Below are positions 21,985 through 31,369 of a DNA stretch of 64,000 nt, one piece after another. This stretch comes from Arion vulgaris (lineage: Eukaryota > Mollusca > Gastropoda > Stylommatophora > Arionidae). A model generated the notes under the pieces. That model was not told where the DNA came from. It did no database searches and saw only the letters and a list, made by a program, of their open reading frames with translations. The position numbers were made by a program, and so were the translations under genes. The stretch is from NCBI GenBank assembly GCA_020796225.1, contig CM036753.1, forward strand, positions 79,133,441 to 79,197,440. The letters are read 5' to 3'. The stretch's first letter is position 1, and each line of letters opens with the position of its first letter.

Positions 21985-22450
21985 AAGAACCTTCCCATCT
22001 GATAGTAGACTGAACAGAGAGATCGAAACTAGAATTCAGCAAGCCAACAACATTACATACCAACTTACCCCAATCTCGAAACACCCAGCAATTCCAGTAG
22101 AGACTAAAAGAGAGATTATAAATGCAATCTTCATACCAACACTGTGCTACCAGTGCCAAACATATGGGCACTGACTAAAGAACAAGAGAGGAAAATTACC
22201 ACATTTTAAATGAGATGCTTGAGGAAAGCAGTAAATAAAACAAGAAGAGACCATATAAGAAATGAAGAAATTAGAAGAACAGTTGAAACAACACCTGCTA
22301 TTAGATTAATTGAAAAACCGAGACTCAAATGGTTTGGACACTGGATGAGAATGAACCCGAATACATCAGTTGCAAGAGCCTACAACATGAAAATGCAGTC
22401 ATCAAGAGGAAAAGGCAGACCATAAAAAATTTGGGTTGATGGAGTTACAG
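21985..22450 (+). mobile_element. LINE-D copy 2, 5' section (interrupted)
   Basis: Thumb and tail of the RT: SRLNREIETRIQQANNITYQ, FIPTLCYQCQT, MRCLRKAVNKTRRDHIRNEE, PRLKWFGHWMRMNPNTSVAR and GKGRP just before a stop near 22425. MITE-3 splits the element at 22451. No catalytic domain is present. Confidence 0.87.
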
Positions 22451-22627
22451 CAGGGCCGTGCTGTGCTATAATACAGAGAGGCGGCCGCATCAGGCGGTCC
22501 CGTATGGGGGGCGGCATAAGTAACAAAATCAAAATTACAATTGAAGGTTATGCTAAGGAAAAACACATTTACGGGGAGGCATTTCGGAGACTTGCATCAT
22601 ACCGATAAAATATACCGCACGACCTTG
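22451..22627. mobile_element. MITE-3, 177-bp hAT-like element
   Basis: The left end cagggccgtgctgtgctata pairs with the right end, which reversed reads caaggtcgtgcggtata. Flanks are agttacag (22443-22450) and agttacaa (22628-22635), an 8-bp duplication with one mismatch. The interior has a short GC-rich gcggccgcatcaggcggtcc stretch. It is non-coding. Confidence 0.87.
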
Positions 22628-22745
22628 AGTTACAAACATCTTAAAACTCCACAATACCACAGCATATCTTGGAAACCGATCATGACTTAAACCTACTACA
22701 CCTATCGGCAGAAAAAGCAGATAAGGACAAAAGAAAGAAAGAAAT
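22628..22745 (+). mobile_element. LINE-D copy 2, 3' section
   Basis: Resumes after MITE-3 and matches 11169-11325: cacagcatat, cttggaaaccgatcatgac, taaacctac, and an A-rich aaaagcagataaggac end. Confidence 0.72.
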
Positions 22746-23640
22746 ATATAACTCTATATATAATGGAAGGCATGAATATGTTACTACAAACAAAAATATA
22801 AAATATGTAGAACTGTCCGTTAATAACATTATTCATTTATAGTCTTTACTGTATTCACAAAAACTAATCCTCTCAAAAAACGTCATACTAAAACATGTAT
22901 TCGCTTCCTAAATGTTCCGGTTATCTTGTACTCTAAGAAGATAAACATTAGAAAGAAATAGGACATCTCTACTCCCATAATTTCCGCTATGAAATCTATT
23001 TATTTTTTATAACAAGTTGCTGCTTGCGTGCTTTTGTTTGTTTTAATTATATATTTTTTACATACATTCCGGTTGCACGGTGAGCTTCTCATTTTGTTTG
23101 CTGTTTTTTTCATTTTGTAGAGAGATAGGGATGTGCAGCGAAATGACATTGAAATCAAGCTGAGCCCTTCCGCTCTGATAGAGAAATTTCACGGAGATTT
23201 TGAAACTTATTAGGATCAAATTTTCCCTGGGAAACCGTAAGTTTTACTGGGAAAAAACTGCATTTTCCGTTATCAGATAACAGCATCGATAAGAGAGAAT
23301 CATGGCTAATTTATCAACAAAATAAAACATATGTTGAAATTGCGATAACAGGCTCTTGTTAGCTACTTTTTTTTCTCTTCCATTTCCTTGACATTATTAT
23401 TATATCTCTCTTTCTCTCTCACTCTCTCTCTCTCTCTTGTCCTTTGGACCACAGCTGGAGTGTAAGCCCACAGCTGACTCATGTTTACTGTCAGTTGGAT
23501 TTTTCAGAAAATGATTTTAGCGGATGAGGCAACCATCCACAAGCCGAACCAGTTACATGCGGGAGACAATTATTATACTGAATTTAATTAACAAGCGTCC
23601 TTAAGACATTTAATACATGATTTCATAATGAACTTTCACG
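22746..23640. other. Unassigned AT-rich DNA with (CT)n
   Basis: A (CT)n microsatellite lies at about 23405-23438. No other feature recognised. Confidence 0.45.
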
Positions 23641-23644
23641 TGAA

Positions 23645-23945
23645 TGTTTGGCATAATTTCATGCACCGAATACATCGATAGACAACAAATGCAGTGGTTT
23701 GGACAATTAATGGGATACACCCAACCACCAATAACAGCATACAGAAAAAGAGATCAGGTACTAGAGCCAAGGGAAGACCAAGAAAAGATGGATAAATATC
23801 AAGACCACACTACATAAACACGGTTATAATGTATAAGGGCGACCCATCTGGCCCTAGAACACAAATTAAAGCTTCCACCTCTATGGTTAGCGGCAAAATT
23901 GGACAACCAATTCCATCATCCACCTGGGGAAAGACAAGAGACAAT
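23645..23945 (+). mobile_element. LINE-F 3' end, copy 2
   Basis: Nearly the same as 2450-2740: cttcatgcaccgaatacatc-like start, acaacaaatgcagtggtttg, ccaaccaccaataacagcat, gtactagagccaagggaaga, ccacctgggg. It carries further small deletions, for example in the ggatagacaa block, so the frame is broken more often than in copy 1. Confidence 0.87.
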
Positions 23946-24655
23946 AGACCGATCATACAGTTATTTACTATACTCGCATATCCTCCTTGGAATGGGATGT
24001 TATTTTTGATCAGCACCAGATCCATGAAGGCAACTAACCTCTCTGTTTAGATTTCTGAGCATGAGAATCTGTTTGCAACGAATACGACACGTAATACTTT
24101 TGGGATTTTTTTTTTCAATCTTTCGCCATCGAATTTTCTGCTATCTACTATATTATTTTTATTTTTAAACTGCTGTCCTTTTTCTATCCAAAAACACATA
24201 TATGTAATGAGAGAGCATTTCAACACGACATTTCAAAACTACAAAAATTTCGCTTTCGAAATGTATTTTTCGTGGGGTCAGCTCATTAATGTTATAAGGG
24301 TGTGTTTTCCTATTGTCGAACTCCACGTTTTTACACTGTCTTAACAAAATTGCCGTTAGCATCATTCTACCCAGCAGAAGCGAAGCACAAAACTTGAAAA
24401 GCTTGTGTGGTCGTTTGCACGAGAACGCTAATGATCTATTTTTCAAACTTGGATCTTCTTTTCTATGAAAACATCAAATTAGCGGTCCAGACCAGACGAT
24501 ATATTTTCCTTTATAGTTATTTGTTAAAGGATTAAATGTGAATAAACATGCACGTGCTTGAGAATGTCCATCTTTAAGATCATATTTCTGGAGGTGATAG
24601 AGACGCCAATGTAAATTACAGATTTTGTCCGCTTGTTATCATTTCTATATCATTG
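23946..24655. other. Unassigned DNA
   Basis: A 93-codon minus frame (24165-24446) shows no recognised domain. No other feature was identified. Confidence 0.4.
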
Positions 24656-24659
24656 TTAT

Positions 24660-25325
24660 CATTGACAAAACAGAAGTAATGACATTCGCCAAAGAGAAAA
24701 GCACTACCAATATCTCCATCGACAATTGCCCACTAAATCAAGTAAAAGACCATATACATGGGGAGCATTTTTTCAGCAAACGGAAGAATAACTAATGAAA
24801 TTCAACACAGATGCAACAAAGCAAATCAAATGTTAGGGCAAATAGGGCCAATTTTAAGATGCAAACACGTCACCATGAACAAAAAAAGAGCAATGTTCAA
24901 CACAATCTTTCTCCCACATTATGTTACCAGTGCCAAACCTGGACGCTGACAACAAACGATAGAAGAAAACTAGTCACAACAGAGATGAAATGGCTACACA
25001 GAATGCTGGGTGTAACAAGAAAAGACCGGTTGAGAAATGAAGACATCAGGAAAAAAGAGGGTACAACATCAGTACTAGACTTCATCAAGAAACAACAAAT
25101 TAAATGGTTCGGCCACGTAAGCAGATTACCATCAGACAGTGCACCTCAAAGAGCAATGCTGCTCCGATACAATGGATACAAAGCAAAAGGCCAGCCACGC
25201 AAAAGATGGACCTCAGAGATAACAGAGGGGGCGAAAGAGACTATTTACAAAGCGCATACTACGGCCCGTTTTAGAAATCTCTTCCTGACCTGACGCTGTG
25301 AGGCAAACAGGATTCGAGAAAGAAA
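24660..25325 (+). mobile_element. LINE-C 3' half, best preserved copy
   Basis: Starts at the block after the catalytic ADD (KTEVMTFAKEKS, 24668), then a frame change, SIFSANGRITNEIQHRCNKA, and a 160-codon open stretch (24811-25293) with TLCYQCQTWTLTTNDRRK, MLGVTRKDRLRNEDIRKK, KWFGHVSRLPS, GQPRKRWTSEITEG and the end ARFRNLFLT. A 3' UTR gacgctgtgaggcaaacagg runs into a gaaagaaag tail. The catalytic palm is absent. Related fragments are at 26555, 28225, 60920 and 25939 (minus). Confidence 0.9.
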
Positions 25326-25440
25326 GAAAGTTATCATTTCTGATTTGAAGCGTTATTGTTGAGCCAGTAATGTCGCAGATGTTGTAGTCTGGTTTATTGC
25401 AGTATTCTGTTTTATGTTGACTATTAATCTAGCTCTGTTT

Positions 25441-25610
25441 TTCTTCTTCTTCTTCTTCTTTATGTTCGTTCTTTACGACCAATTGTACTCACTCTTGTGA
25501 TAAGTTTGATCTTTGCCAAGAACGTATATACGTTGCACATTGGTTTGGTAGACCTCTAAACGCATAGACTTCTACACGTTTAGGACACGTGCATCCGATT
25601 TCAACCAAGA
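25441..25610 (-). mobile_element. SINE-1 copy, 5'-truncated, minus strand
   Basis: Opens with (CTT)n, then gttcgttctttacgaccaat, ctttgccaagaacgtatata, cgttgcacattggtttggta, acgtttaggacacgtgcatc and cgatttcaacc. The head with the cctcttacgacatgca core is missing. Confidence 0.88.
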
Positions 25611-26098
25611 TATATTTTCATCACATCTTTAGATATTATATTCTCCACTTGTGCGAATCTGATAATAACATTCCTTTTTACAGACTAGTATCTATTCTTT
25701 TCTATCATCGTTTTCACTTCTCAATTATATTCATTGTACCAACACAAGAAACCATCAAGCAACTGTATTATAAATACATTTTCATAACGTTAATATTTCA
25801 GAGTAGAATCACAAATATCACATTCAATTCTAAATGAACAACTTAATCTCAATCTCATTTAAAGCCATTCATTTTCTTTAATAGTCTGTAGTAATTGTAT
25901 GTAATCTTTTTATTTATTTCTTTTCATTAATCCTGTTTTGCCTCAAATCCAGTTTTGCCTCACAGTTTCAGGATAAATATATATTTCTAGAACGGGTTTT
26001 TGTACTTGCTTCCTAAATAGTGATTTTTCCCCACACTTGTTTTAAACTTGTAATCTTCAAGTTATGTATTATAAATGGTATAAACTGTTTGTGAAAAC
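25611..26098 (-). other. Mostly unassigned; short LINE-C 3' UTR remnant
   Basis: At 25939-26000 the minus strand reads ...cccgttctagaa...cctgaaactgtgaggcaaaa, the end and 3' UTR of LINE-C. The rest is AT-rich DNA with nothing recognised. Confidence 0.5.
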
Positions 26099-26340
26099 AT
26101 TACGAATTGTCAAAGTAAATCTTTGTTGTCCAAACGTTATTTTTATTATTTATTATTATAATTATTATCGTTATTATATTTAGTAATTATTTATGTACAA
26201 GGAACTAAGTTAAGTCAAATCATTACGAATTGTCAAGTTATCTGTGTCGTCCAAACGTTATTACTATCATTATTATTTTATTGTTATTAATATCATTATT
26301 ATTTGTAGTAATTATGTACAAGAAACCAAGTTTTAAGTGA
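26099..26340. repeat. About 122-bp direct duplication with (ATT)n
   Basis: Two adjacent copies start with cattacgaattgtcaa (26099 and 26221). Each contains gtccaaacgttatt, an ATT-rich stretch, tagtaattat and gtacaag.a..aagtt. Confidence 0.82.
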
Positions 26341-26554
26341 CTGTAACACTGAAGAATGTTATAGCTAGCCGTTGATGTGGTGACCGCAATTGTTCTGACG
26401 TTTTGATGCTGATGCCATAAATGAAGCAAGGGATCGCTTCATGAATGCGAAACAATTTAATGTTACAGGAACCACTGTGGGAATGTTTACATTATTTTTG
26501 ATGTTATTTAATGTATTGTAATGTGTGTAATATTGAATATGCAGAATATTACTA

Positions 26555-27215
26555 AGAAATTAGAAAGTGTGGAGCGGATTAGCGTAATGCGTAAGCGAGT
26601 AGACAACTAACGAAGGAGATCACATCTCTACGCAGAATTCTGAAAATATCAAAAACAGACCGATTTAGAAATGAAGACATCAGAAAAAATGATGTAAAAT
26701 ATCAGTACTGAGTTTCATCAAGTAATAACAAATTGAATAATTCGGCTAAATATTCAGATTGCCAATGGGTTTCAAAAGGTAATGCTACTCAGACACCCGA
26801 ATGGTTACCGGGACCCAAATTAGGGGTGTTAGGAATAGAACCACTGTTACCTGCCACGCATGTTGTAAGAAGCGACTAAGGAGGTTTGGATGAAATCGAA
26901 TGTACATGTCCTAAACGTGTAGAAGTATATACGTTTAGGGGCCTCAAAAAGCAATGTGCAACGTATATACGTTCTTGACAAAGATCAAACATATTACAAA
27001 GAGTGATTAAAATTGGTCGTAAAGAACGAACGCAAAGAAGAAGTAGAAGCTACTCAGAAACAGTGGATACAAGACAAAAGATCGACCTACCCATAATGTG
27101 AATCACAGAAATAACAGAGTACGTTAAAGACACCCTGTACACTATAAACACAAGAGCCCGTTCTAGAAGTTCTTCCTTAGTCAGACTTTATGAGGCAAAG
27201 TAGGATTAGAGAAAG
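26555..27215 (+). mobile_element. LINE-C 3' end, split by SINE-1
   Basis: Decayed tail: tttagaaatgaagacatcag, aattgaataattcggcta and aaaaggtaatgctactcaga up to 26793, then SINE-1 (26794-27048). It resumes with the duplicated gctactcaga, ggatacaagacaaaagatcg, agaaataacagagtacgtta and gcccgttctagaag, and a 3' UTR tttatgaggcaaag. There are several stops. Confidence 0.88.
26794..27048 (+). mobile_element. SINE-1 copy with 10-bp target duplication
   Basis: 255 bp, flanked by perfect gctactcaga at 26784-26793 and 27049-27058, inside a LINE-C tail. 5' end cacccgaatggttaccggg; core ccacgcatgttgtaagaagc then gactaaggaggtttgg; middle gtcctaaacgtgtagaagta and caatgtgcaacgtatatacg; end taaagaacgaacgcaaagaa and a GAA-type tail. 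There is only a weak A-box-like start (gaatggtta) and no B box. Confidence 0.95.
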
Positions 27216-27230
27216 AATACTAACAAAACA

Positions 27231-27363
27231 TCATGTTAACGGCTACGACGCCCCCATTCTGTAGATGTTAACGGCTACGACACCCCCCATTCTGTAGATG
27301 TTAACGGCTACGACGCCCCCATTCTGTAGATGTTAACGGCTACGACGCCCCCATTCTGTAGGT
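27231..27363. repeat. 32-33-bp tandem array, four copies
   Basis: Unit: atgttaacggctacgacg followed by cccccattctgtag. Copies are nearly identical; one has an extra C. Confidence 0.93.
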
Positions 27364-27372
27364 GAACATATC

Positions 27373-27808
27373 TGTGGTTTCTGTGGCGTAGAGGTTGGGT
27401 GTTCGTTTCTCGTGCTAAAGGTATCGGGTTCGCTCTCTCGTGGAGGCCATCTGAATATTTGTCCAGAAATCTCTGATCTCAGTGTAGGTGAGATCGAGTT
27501 CCTAGTCATATTGAAGACGGACGATAAAACGTAGGTCTCTGTTTAGTTTGAACACATAAAAGAGCTCTTGCAGTTCAAAATCGAATAGAGCAGGCTGGAA
27601 AGACAAGGCAAAATTCATTAGAAAAGATTAAAAATAAAATTCCTCAAAAATATCTTCACCACCTTGAAAATTACATCGGGTCCCTCGCCGATGCTACGGA
27701 GTTCGTGCACTGCAGCTGTGATATTCATGTGTAACAAAGAGATTGGAGCACACATGGTTACTTACCGAAGTGCAATGATGATGGTAATATGATTCAATGA
27801 ATCAAACT
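27373..27808 (+). mobile_element. SINE-3 copy, most complete
   Basis: tRNA-like head with tgtggcgtagaggttgggtg (A-box-like) and tatcgggttcgctctctc (B-box-like). The body holds gaatatttgtccagaaatct, agtgtaggtgagatcgagtt, aacgtaggtctctgtttag and ttcattagaaaagattaaaa. The 3' part is ttcgtgcactgcagctgtga to accgaagtgcaatgatgatg and an ATTCAATGAATCAA tail. At about 430 bp it is long for a SINE. Copies on minus are at 21020 and 43628, with a 3' fragment at 19945. Confidence 0.87.
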
Positions 27809-28220
27809 TAACATATTTACTACTAGTCTATGTCCTTGTGATGCAGTTTAGACAGCTCCCAGGTGCTGCTTATTTTACCACTACGCCACTGAATATGGAG
27901 TAGACTAGATAAAGCTATCAAATTATAGAGTTGGATTTATACAACATTCTAAAATGGCAACAACAAAAAATAAGAGAAATCAATTTATATAGGACAGAAT
28001 AGTACATCTCAAATTATAGAACAAGGTCAAACAATGACGCCTTAGCAAAGAAATAGCACAGTTCTGTGAGACTTATTGAGATTTTGTTGGCAAACAGAAA
28101 TTGAGATGATAAAACCAGCAGTAATCTGTAGATTAAATAGGAAATGTGGGACACAAAAGGTTGTATGAGCTCACACACACAAAACACAATTTGTTGAAGG
28201 AACGAAGTCAACAACTCAGT
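27809..28220. other. Unassigned DNA
   Basis: No feature recognised. Confidence 0.5.
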
Positions 28221-28224
28221 TCAG

Positions 28225-28375
28225 ATCAGAAATAAGCAATTTTCGATCAGGATAACAGAGGTGGTGAAACAATAATGTTTATAAAGCGCACACAAAAGCG
28301 CGTTCTTGAAATCTCTTCTTATCCTGTCGCTGTGAGACAAAACAGTATTAGAGGAAAGAAGAGAGAAGAAGATGA
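28225..28375 (+). mobile_element. LINE-C 3' tail fragment
   Basis: It matches the final part of LINE-C: ataacagaggtggtgaaaca, tataaagcgcacacaaaagc, gttcttgaaatctcttctta, cgctgtgagacaaaacag, then a gaaagaagagagaagaag tail. Confidence 0.87.
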
Positions 28376-28550
28376 ATCAAGATAAAATCAATGACACAAG
28401 TTATCATTAAACATTCGGTTGACGTGGACATGTCAAACGAGAAAGTAAAACAGCGGAGACAATATTCTTGCACTTCATATATAAAGTATTACGTCACAAG
28501 AGGAATATAGTAATGATAATAATAATTATAATATAAACAATAATCGAGAG

Positions 28551-28722
28551 CTTCTGTAGCTCAAGCGGTAGTGAGCTCGATCACAAACCAAGCGTACCTG
28601 GTTCAAACCCCATAGACCTCACCGTTAAGATAGCAATCGCAAACTACTGAACGTTTAAATGGTGCCTAGAAAATCAACGACACGTTACTATGATTGATGG
28701 ATATGTCCTTTGGATTTGCCCG
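28551..28722 (+). mobile_element. SINE-4 copy with internal deletion
   Basis: Well-preserved head: tgtagctcaagcggtagtga (A-box-like) and acctggttcaaacccc (B-box-like). It then jumps to gacctcaccgttaagatagc, missing the tttggaagcaaatt part, and continues with gcaaactactgaacg and gtgcctagaaaatcaacgac. Confidence 0.88.
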
Positions 28723-29095
28723 TAAAAGAACTAACCATGTCCATAGTCGTCTGGGATGTTGCTTAAACCAGATGATTCCTTTAATCATATCACGTGCTAT
28801 TGCACAGTCTATTCTGGTGTCAATACTGTCATTTCTATTTCCCAGTCTATATTCACATCTAACACTTTTCCCTTGTCTACTTCCAACCTTAGCATTAAAG
28901 TATGTTGTTAGTATATGTTGTTAGTACATAAATATGTGTAGTATTCTTCTGCATTCGCCCGCTATAAATTCAGGCGTAGTCAGAGCGCCTGATTTGTGCG
29001 TGTACGCTTGATTTCCTTATTTTCATTGTCCTCCATTGATCGCCTACGATTTTCCTTCCTTCACCATGCAATAGGCGTGCTTTCTCCGACGTTAG
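28723..29095. other. Unassigned DNA
   Basis: No feature recognised. Confidence 0.45.
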
Positions 29096-29100
29096 AGGAA

Positions 29101-29385
29101 GGTGTAGTATTAAACTTCACAAGTTATCCATTTAGTTAACCTAATAGAACACATTGTGACAACCGGTAAAATCGAGGGTAGACAAGACAGAGGGAGGTGT
29201 AGTATTAAACTTCACAAGTTATTCATTTAGTTAACCTAATAGAACACATTGTGACAACCGGTAAAATCGAGGGTAGACAAGACAGAGGGAGGTGTAGTAT
29301 TAAACTTCACAAGTTATTCATTTAGTTAACCTAATAAAAAGACACATTGTGACAACCGGTAAAATCGAGGGTAGACGAGACAGAG
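29101..29385 (+). repeat. 95-bp tandem triplication within a LINE-E tail
   Basis: Three copies start with ggtgtagtattaaac at 29101, 29196 and 29291. Each runs through catttagttaacctaatag, cacattgtgacaaccggt and aaaatcgagggtagac. The last part of each unit is LINE-E coding sequence (HIVTTGKIEGR-type), so the triplication happened after the LINE inserted. Confidence 0.93.
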
Positions 29386-29535
29386 GAAGACAGAGAGACA
29401 ACATTTTGGATAACCTGACTTCATATCACGGTAGAGCGTCAACATCTGAATTGATAGCAAACACCAACGACAGAGATGTGTGGAGATCCATGATCGCCTA
29501 CGCCAGCCGGAACGGCCCCTGATGATGATGAATAG
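29150..29535 (+). mobile_element. LINE-E 3' end, partly triplicated
   Basis: The final copy continues as ILDNLTSYHGRASTSELIAN, then DRDVWRSMIAYASRN and the terminal gatgatgatg run at 29521. This is the clearest version of the LINE-E C-terminus here. No catalytic domain. Confidence 0.87.
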
Positions 29536-29730
29536 AACTATATATAGAAAGATGTTCAAAATCCCGTCAATGCTTTTAATCCTTCTTAATCCATTATTAT
29601 TATTATTATCTCTCTGTCTGTGTGTTTTTAATCTCAATAAATGATCTTATAATTATCGTAAACTGCAACGCCCTGTATTTAGTAATCTTATTTCACATAT
29701 TTCTCAAATATCCACACTCTTAGCATTTCT

Positions 29731-29994
29731 TCTTCTTCTTCTTCTTCTTCTTCACGTTCGTTCTTTACGACCAATTTTAATCACTCTTTGTGATATGTTT
29801 GATCTTTGCCAAGAACGTGTATACGTTGCACATTGCTTTGGTAGGCCCCTAAACGCATAGATTTCTACAAGTTTAGGACATGTGCATCCGATTTCAGCCA
29901 AACCTCCTTAGTCGCCTCTTACGACATGCATGGCAGATAACAGTGGTTCTATTCTTTACACCCCAAATTTGGGCCCCGGTAACCACTCAGGCGG
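29731..29994 (-). mobile_element. SINE-1 copy, complete, 12-bp target duplication
   Basis: 264 bp, flanked by perfect cttagcatttct at 29719-29730 and 29995-30006. On the minus strand it starts ccgcctgagtggttaccggg, then ggtgtaaagaatagaaccac, ccatgcatgtcgtaagaggc, gactaaggaggtttggctg, and ends taaagaacgaacgtgaag with (GAA)n. This is the reference copy of the family. The gagtggtta near the start resembles an A box, but no B box follows. Confidence 0.95.
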
Positions 29995-30006
29995 CTTAGC
30001 ATTTCT

Positions 30007-30866
30007 ATCTTGATGTTTTCTAGTTTGTCTTCTTTAGCCATTATTATTATATTCATATTACCATGTGTTTTTTTTTTGAAAACTGGATGCTACTAACAGT
30101 AATCGAATGACAATCAGGTGTTACCTTTAGCACACGATTATCCCTACTAAACGATACAGTTTCTATGTGACTTAATGTAACACATTTCGTGTTTTTCGTG
30201 TTGGATGAATCCATAAGTTTCTTGGGAGAGCAATGTTGTGGCTTTCCTCTCTTCCGTCACGTGATTAAGTCTATGTCATGGACACCTATTTCTAGTTGTT
30301 GGAACAAGTGAATGCTCCTCTCTGAACAACAGCTGAAATGTCCTTTTATCCCAGTAGATACTCGGTCCATAGACCTGTGTTTGCCGCACTATAGTGACTA
30401 ATGCTTTGCCAGTCCCATATCAAGTGAAAGTGCAATTGGGAGTTTCTCGTTCATCGAGATGAGATAGTAATGATATTTATCAAGCTCTTCATTGATACAG
30501 TACAGGAATGACAGACGAAACCTATATTTACAGGCAGAATAATAATGTTGACAAATATCAAATTTTTTTCAAAGTATAGTACAGTGCAAAGAGACGAGTT
30601 CCATTGCAGGCAATCTTTGATTTAAAGAAGGCTTTTAATCTAAATACACAGATCAACATGTGTACATGTATTTACAGACACATAAATACTTTCTTAATTT
30701 CCAGCAGCCTTTTCAGTCGTTATTGTATGAAGTCACTTCTCTTCACATTTCTAAACGCTATTATCCAGGAGGTTAGAGAATCAAATACTATTCTTACTTG
30801 TGTAACATCGAGTGTGACATTGAACCAACAACCTTCTTGTGTCTGAGTCCATAAGCGAACGCTTAT
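30007..30866. other. Unassigned DNA
   Basis: About 0.85 kb. The 80-codon plus frame at 30604-30846 has no recognised domain. Confidence 0.45.
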
Positions 30867-30867
30867 A

Positions 30868-31139
30868 CAGGGTGTTCAAGATAAAAGTAGCACCATTGAC
30901 AAATTATAAGTTGCCAGATACACATTGCGTTTTGTCTATTTACTATTTCAAATCGGTTCGGACTAGCTGGTACCTTCGTCACATTTATTAATCGCCCCTT
31001 TCCTGCATCATAATTAAACAACATCACAAAAAGACTCGCTCACTTGACCTATATTACACCATAATTGAACCTTCTCATTTTCATAAACATATACCAGATT
31101 GGCTACTTTGATGACGCTACTTTTATCTTGAACACCCTG
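30868..31139. mobile_element. MITE-4, 272-bp mariner-like element with 25-bp TIRs
   Basis: The left end reads cagggtgttcaagataaaag followed by tagc; the right end is its reverse complement over about 25 bp. TA flanks both ends (30866-30867 and 31140-31141). CAGGGTG termini with TA duplication are typical of Tc1/mariner-type MITEs. The 245-bp interior is non-coding. Confidence 0.93.
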
Positions 31140-31196
31140 TACATTACGCTAATCCGTTGCTCACATAATAATTACACATTAAAATATGCAAGTACG

Positions 31197-31361
31197 CAAT
31201 GGCGGCTGGTCATTAAGGGCCAGTGGGACCGGCCCCACCAAAAATAATATGTAATGTGTATTTATTACTTTATAAGTTAAAATATAACAACCCAAAACCA
31301 TGATTTTTCCGAACATTTGTGTCTGGCTCCATCAACAAAAAATTATTACGAGCCGCCACTG
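31197..31361. mobile_element. MITE-1 copy b (hAT-like)
   Basis: 165 bp with inverted ends caatggcggct and agccgccactg. Flanks are caagtacg (31189-31196) and cacgtacg (31362-31369), an 8-bp duplication with one mismatch. The interior holds ggccccaccaaaaataatat and caacccaaaaccatgatttt. Confidence 0.92.
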
Positions 31362-31369
31362 CACGTACG

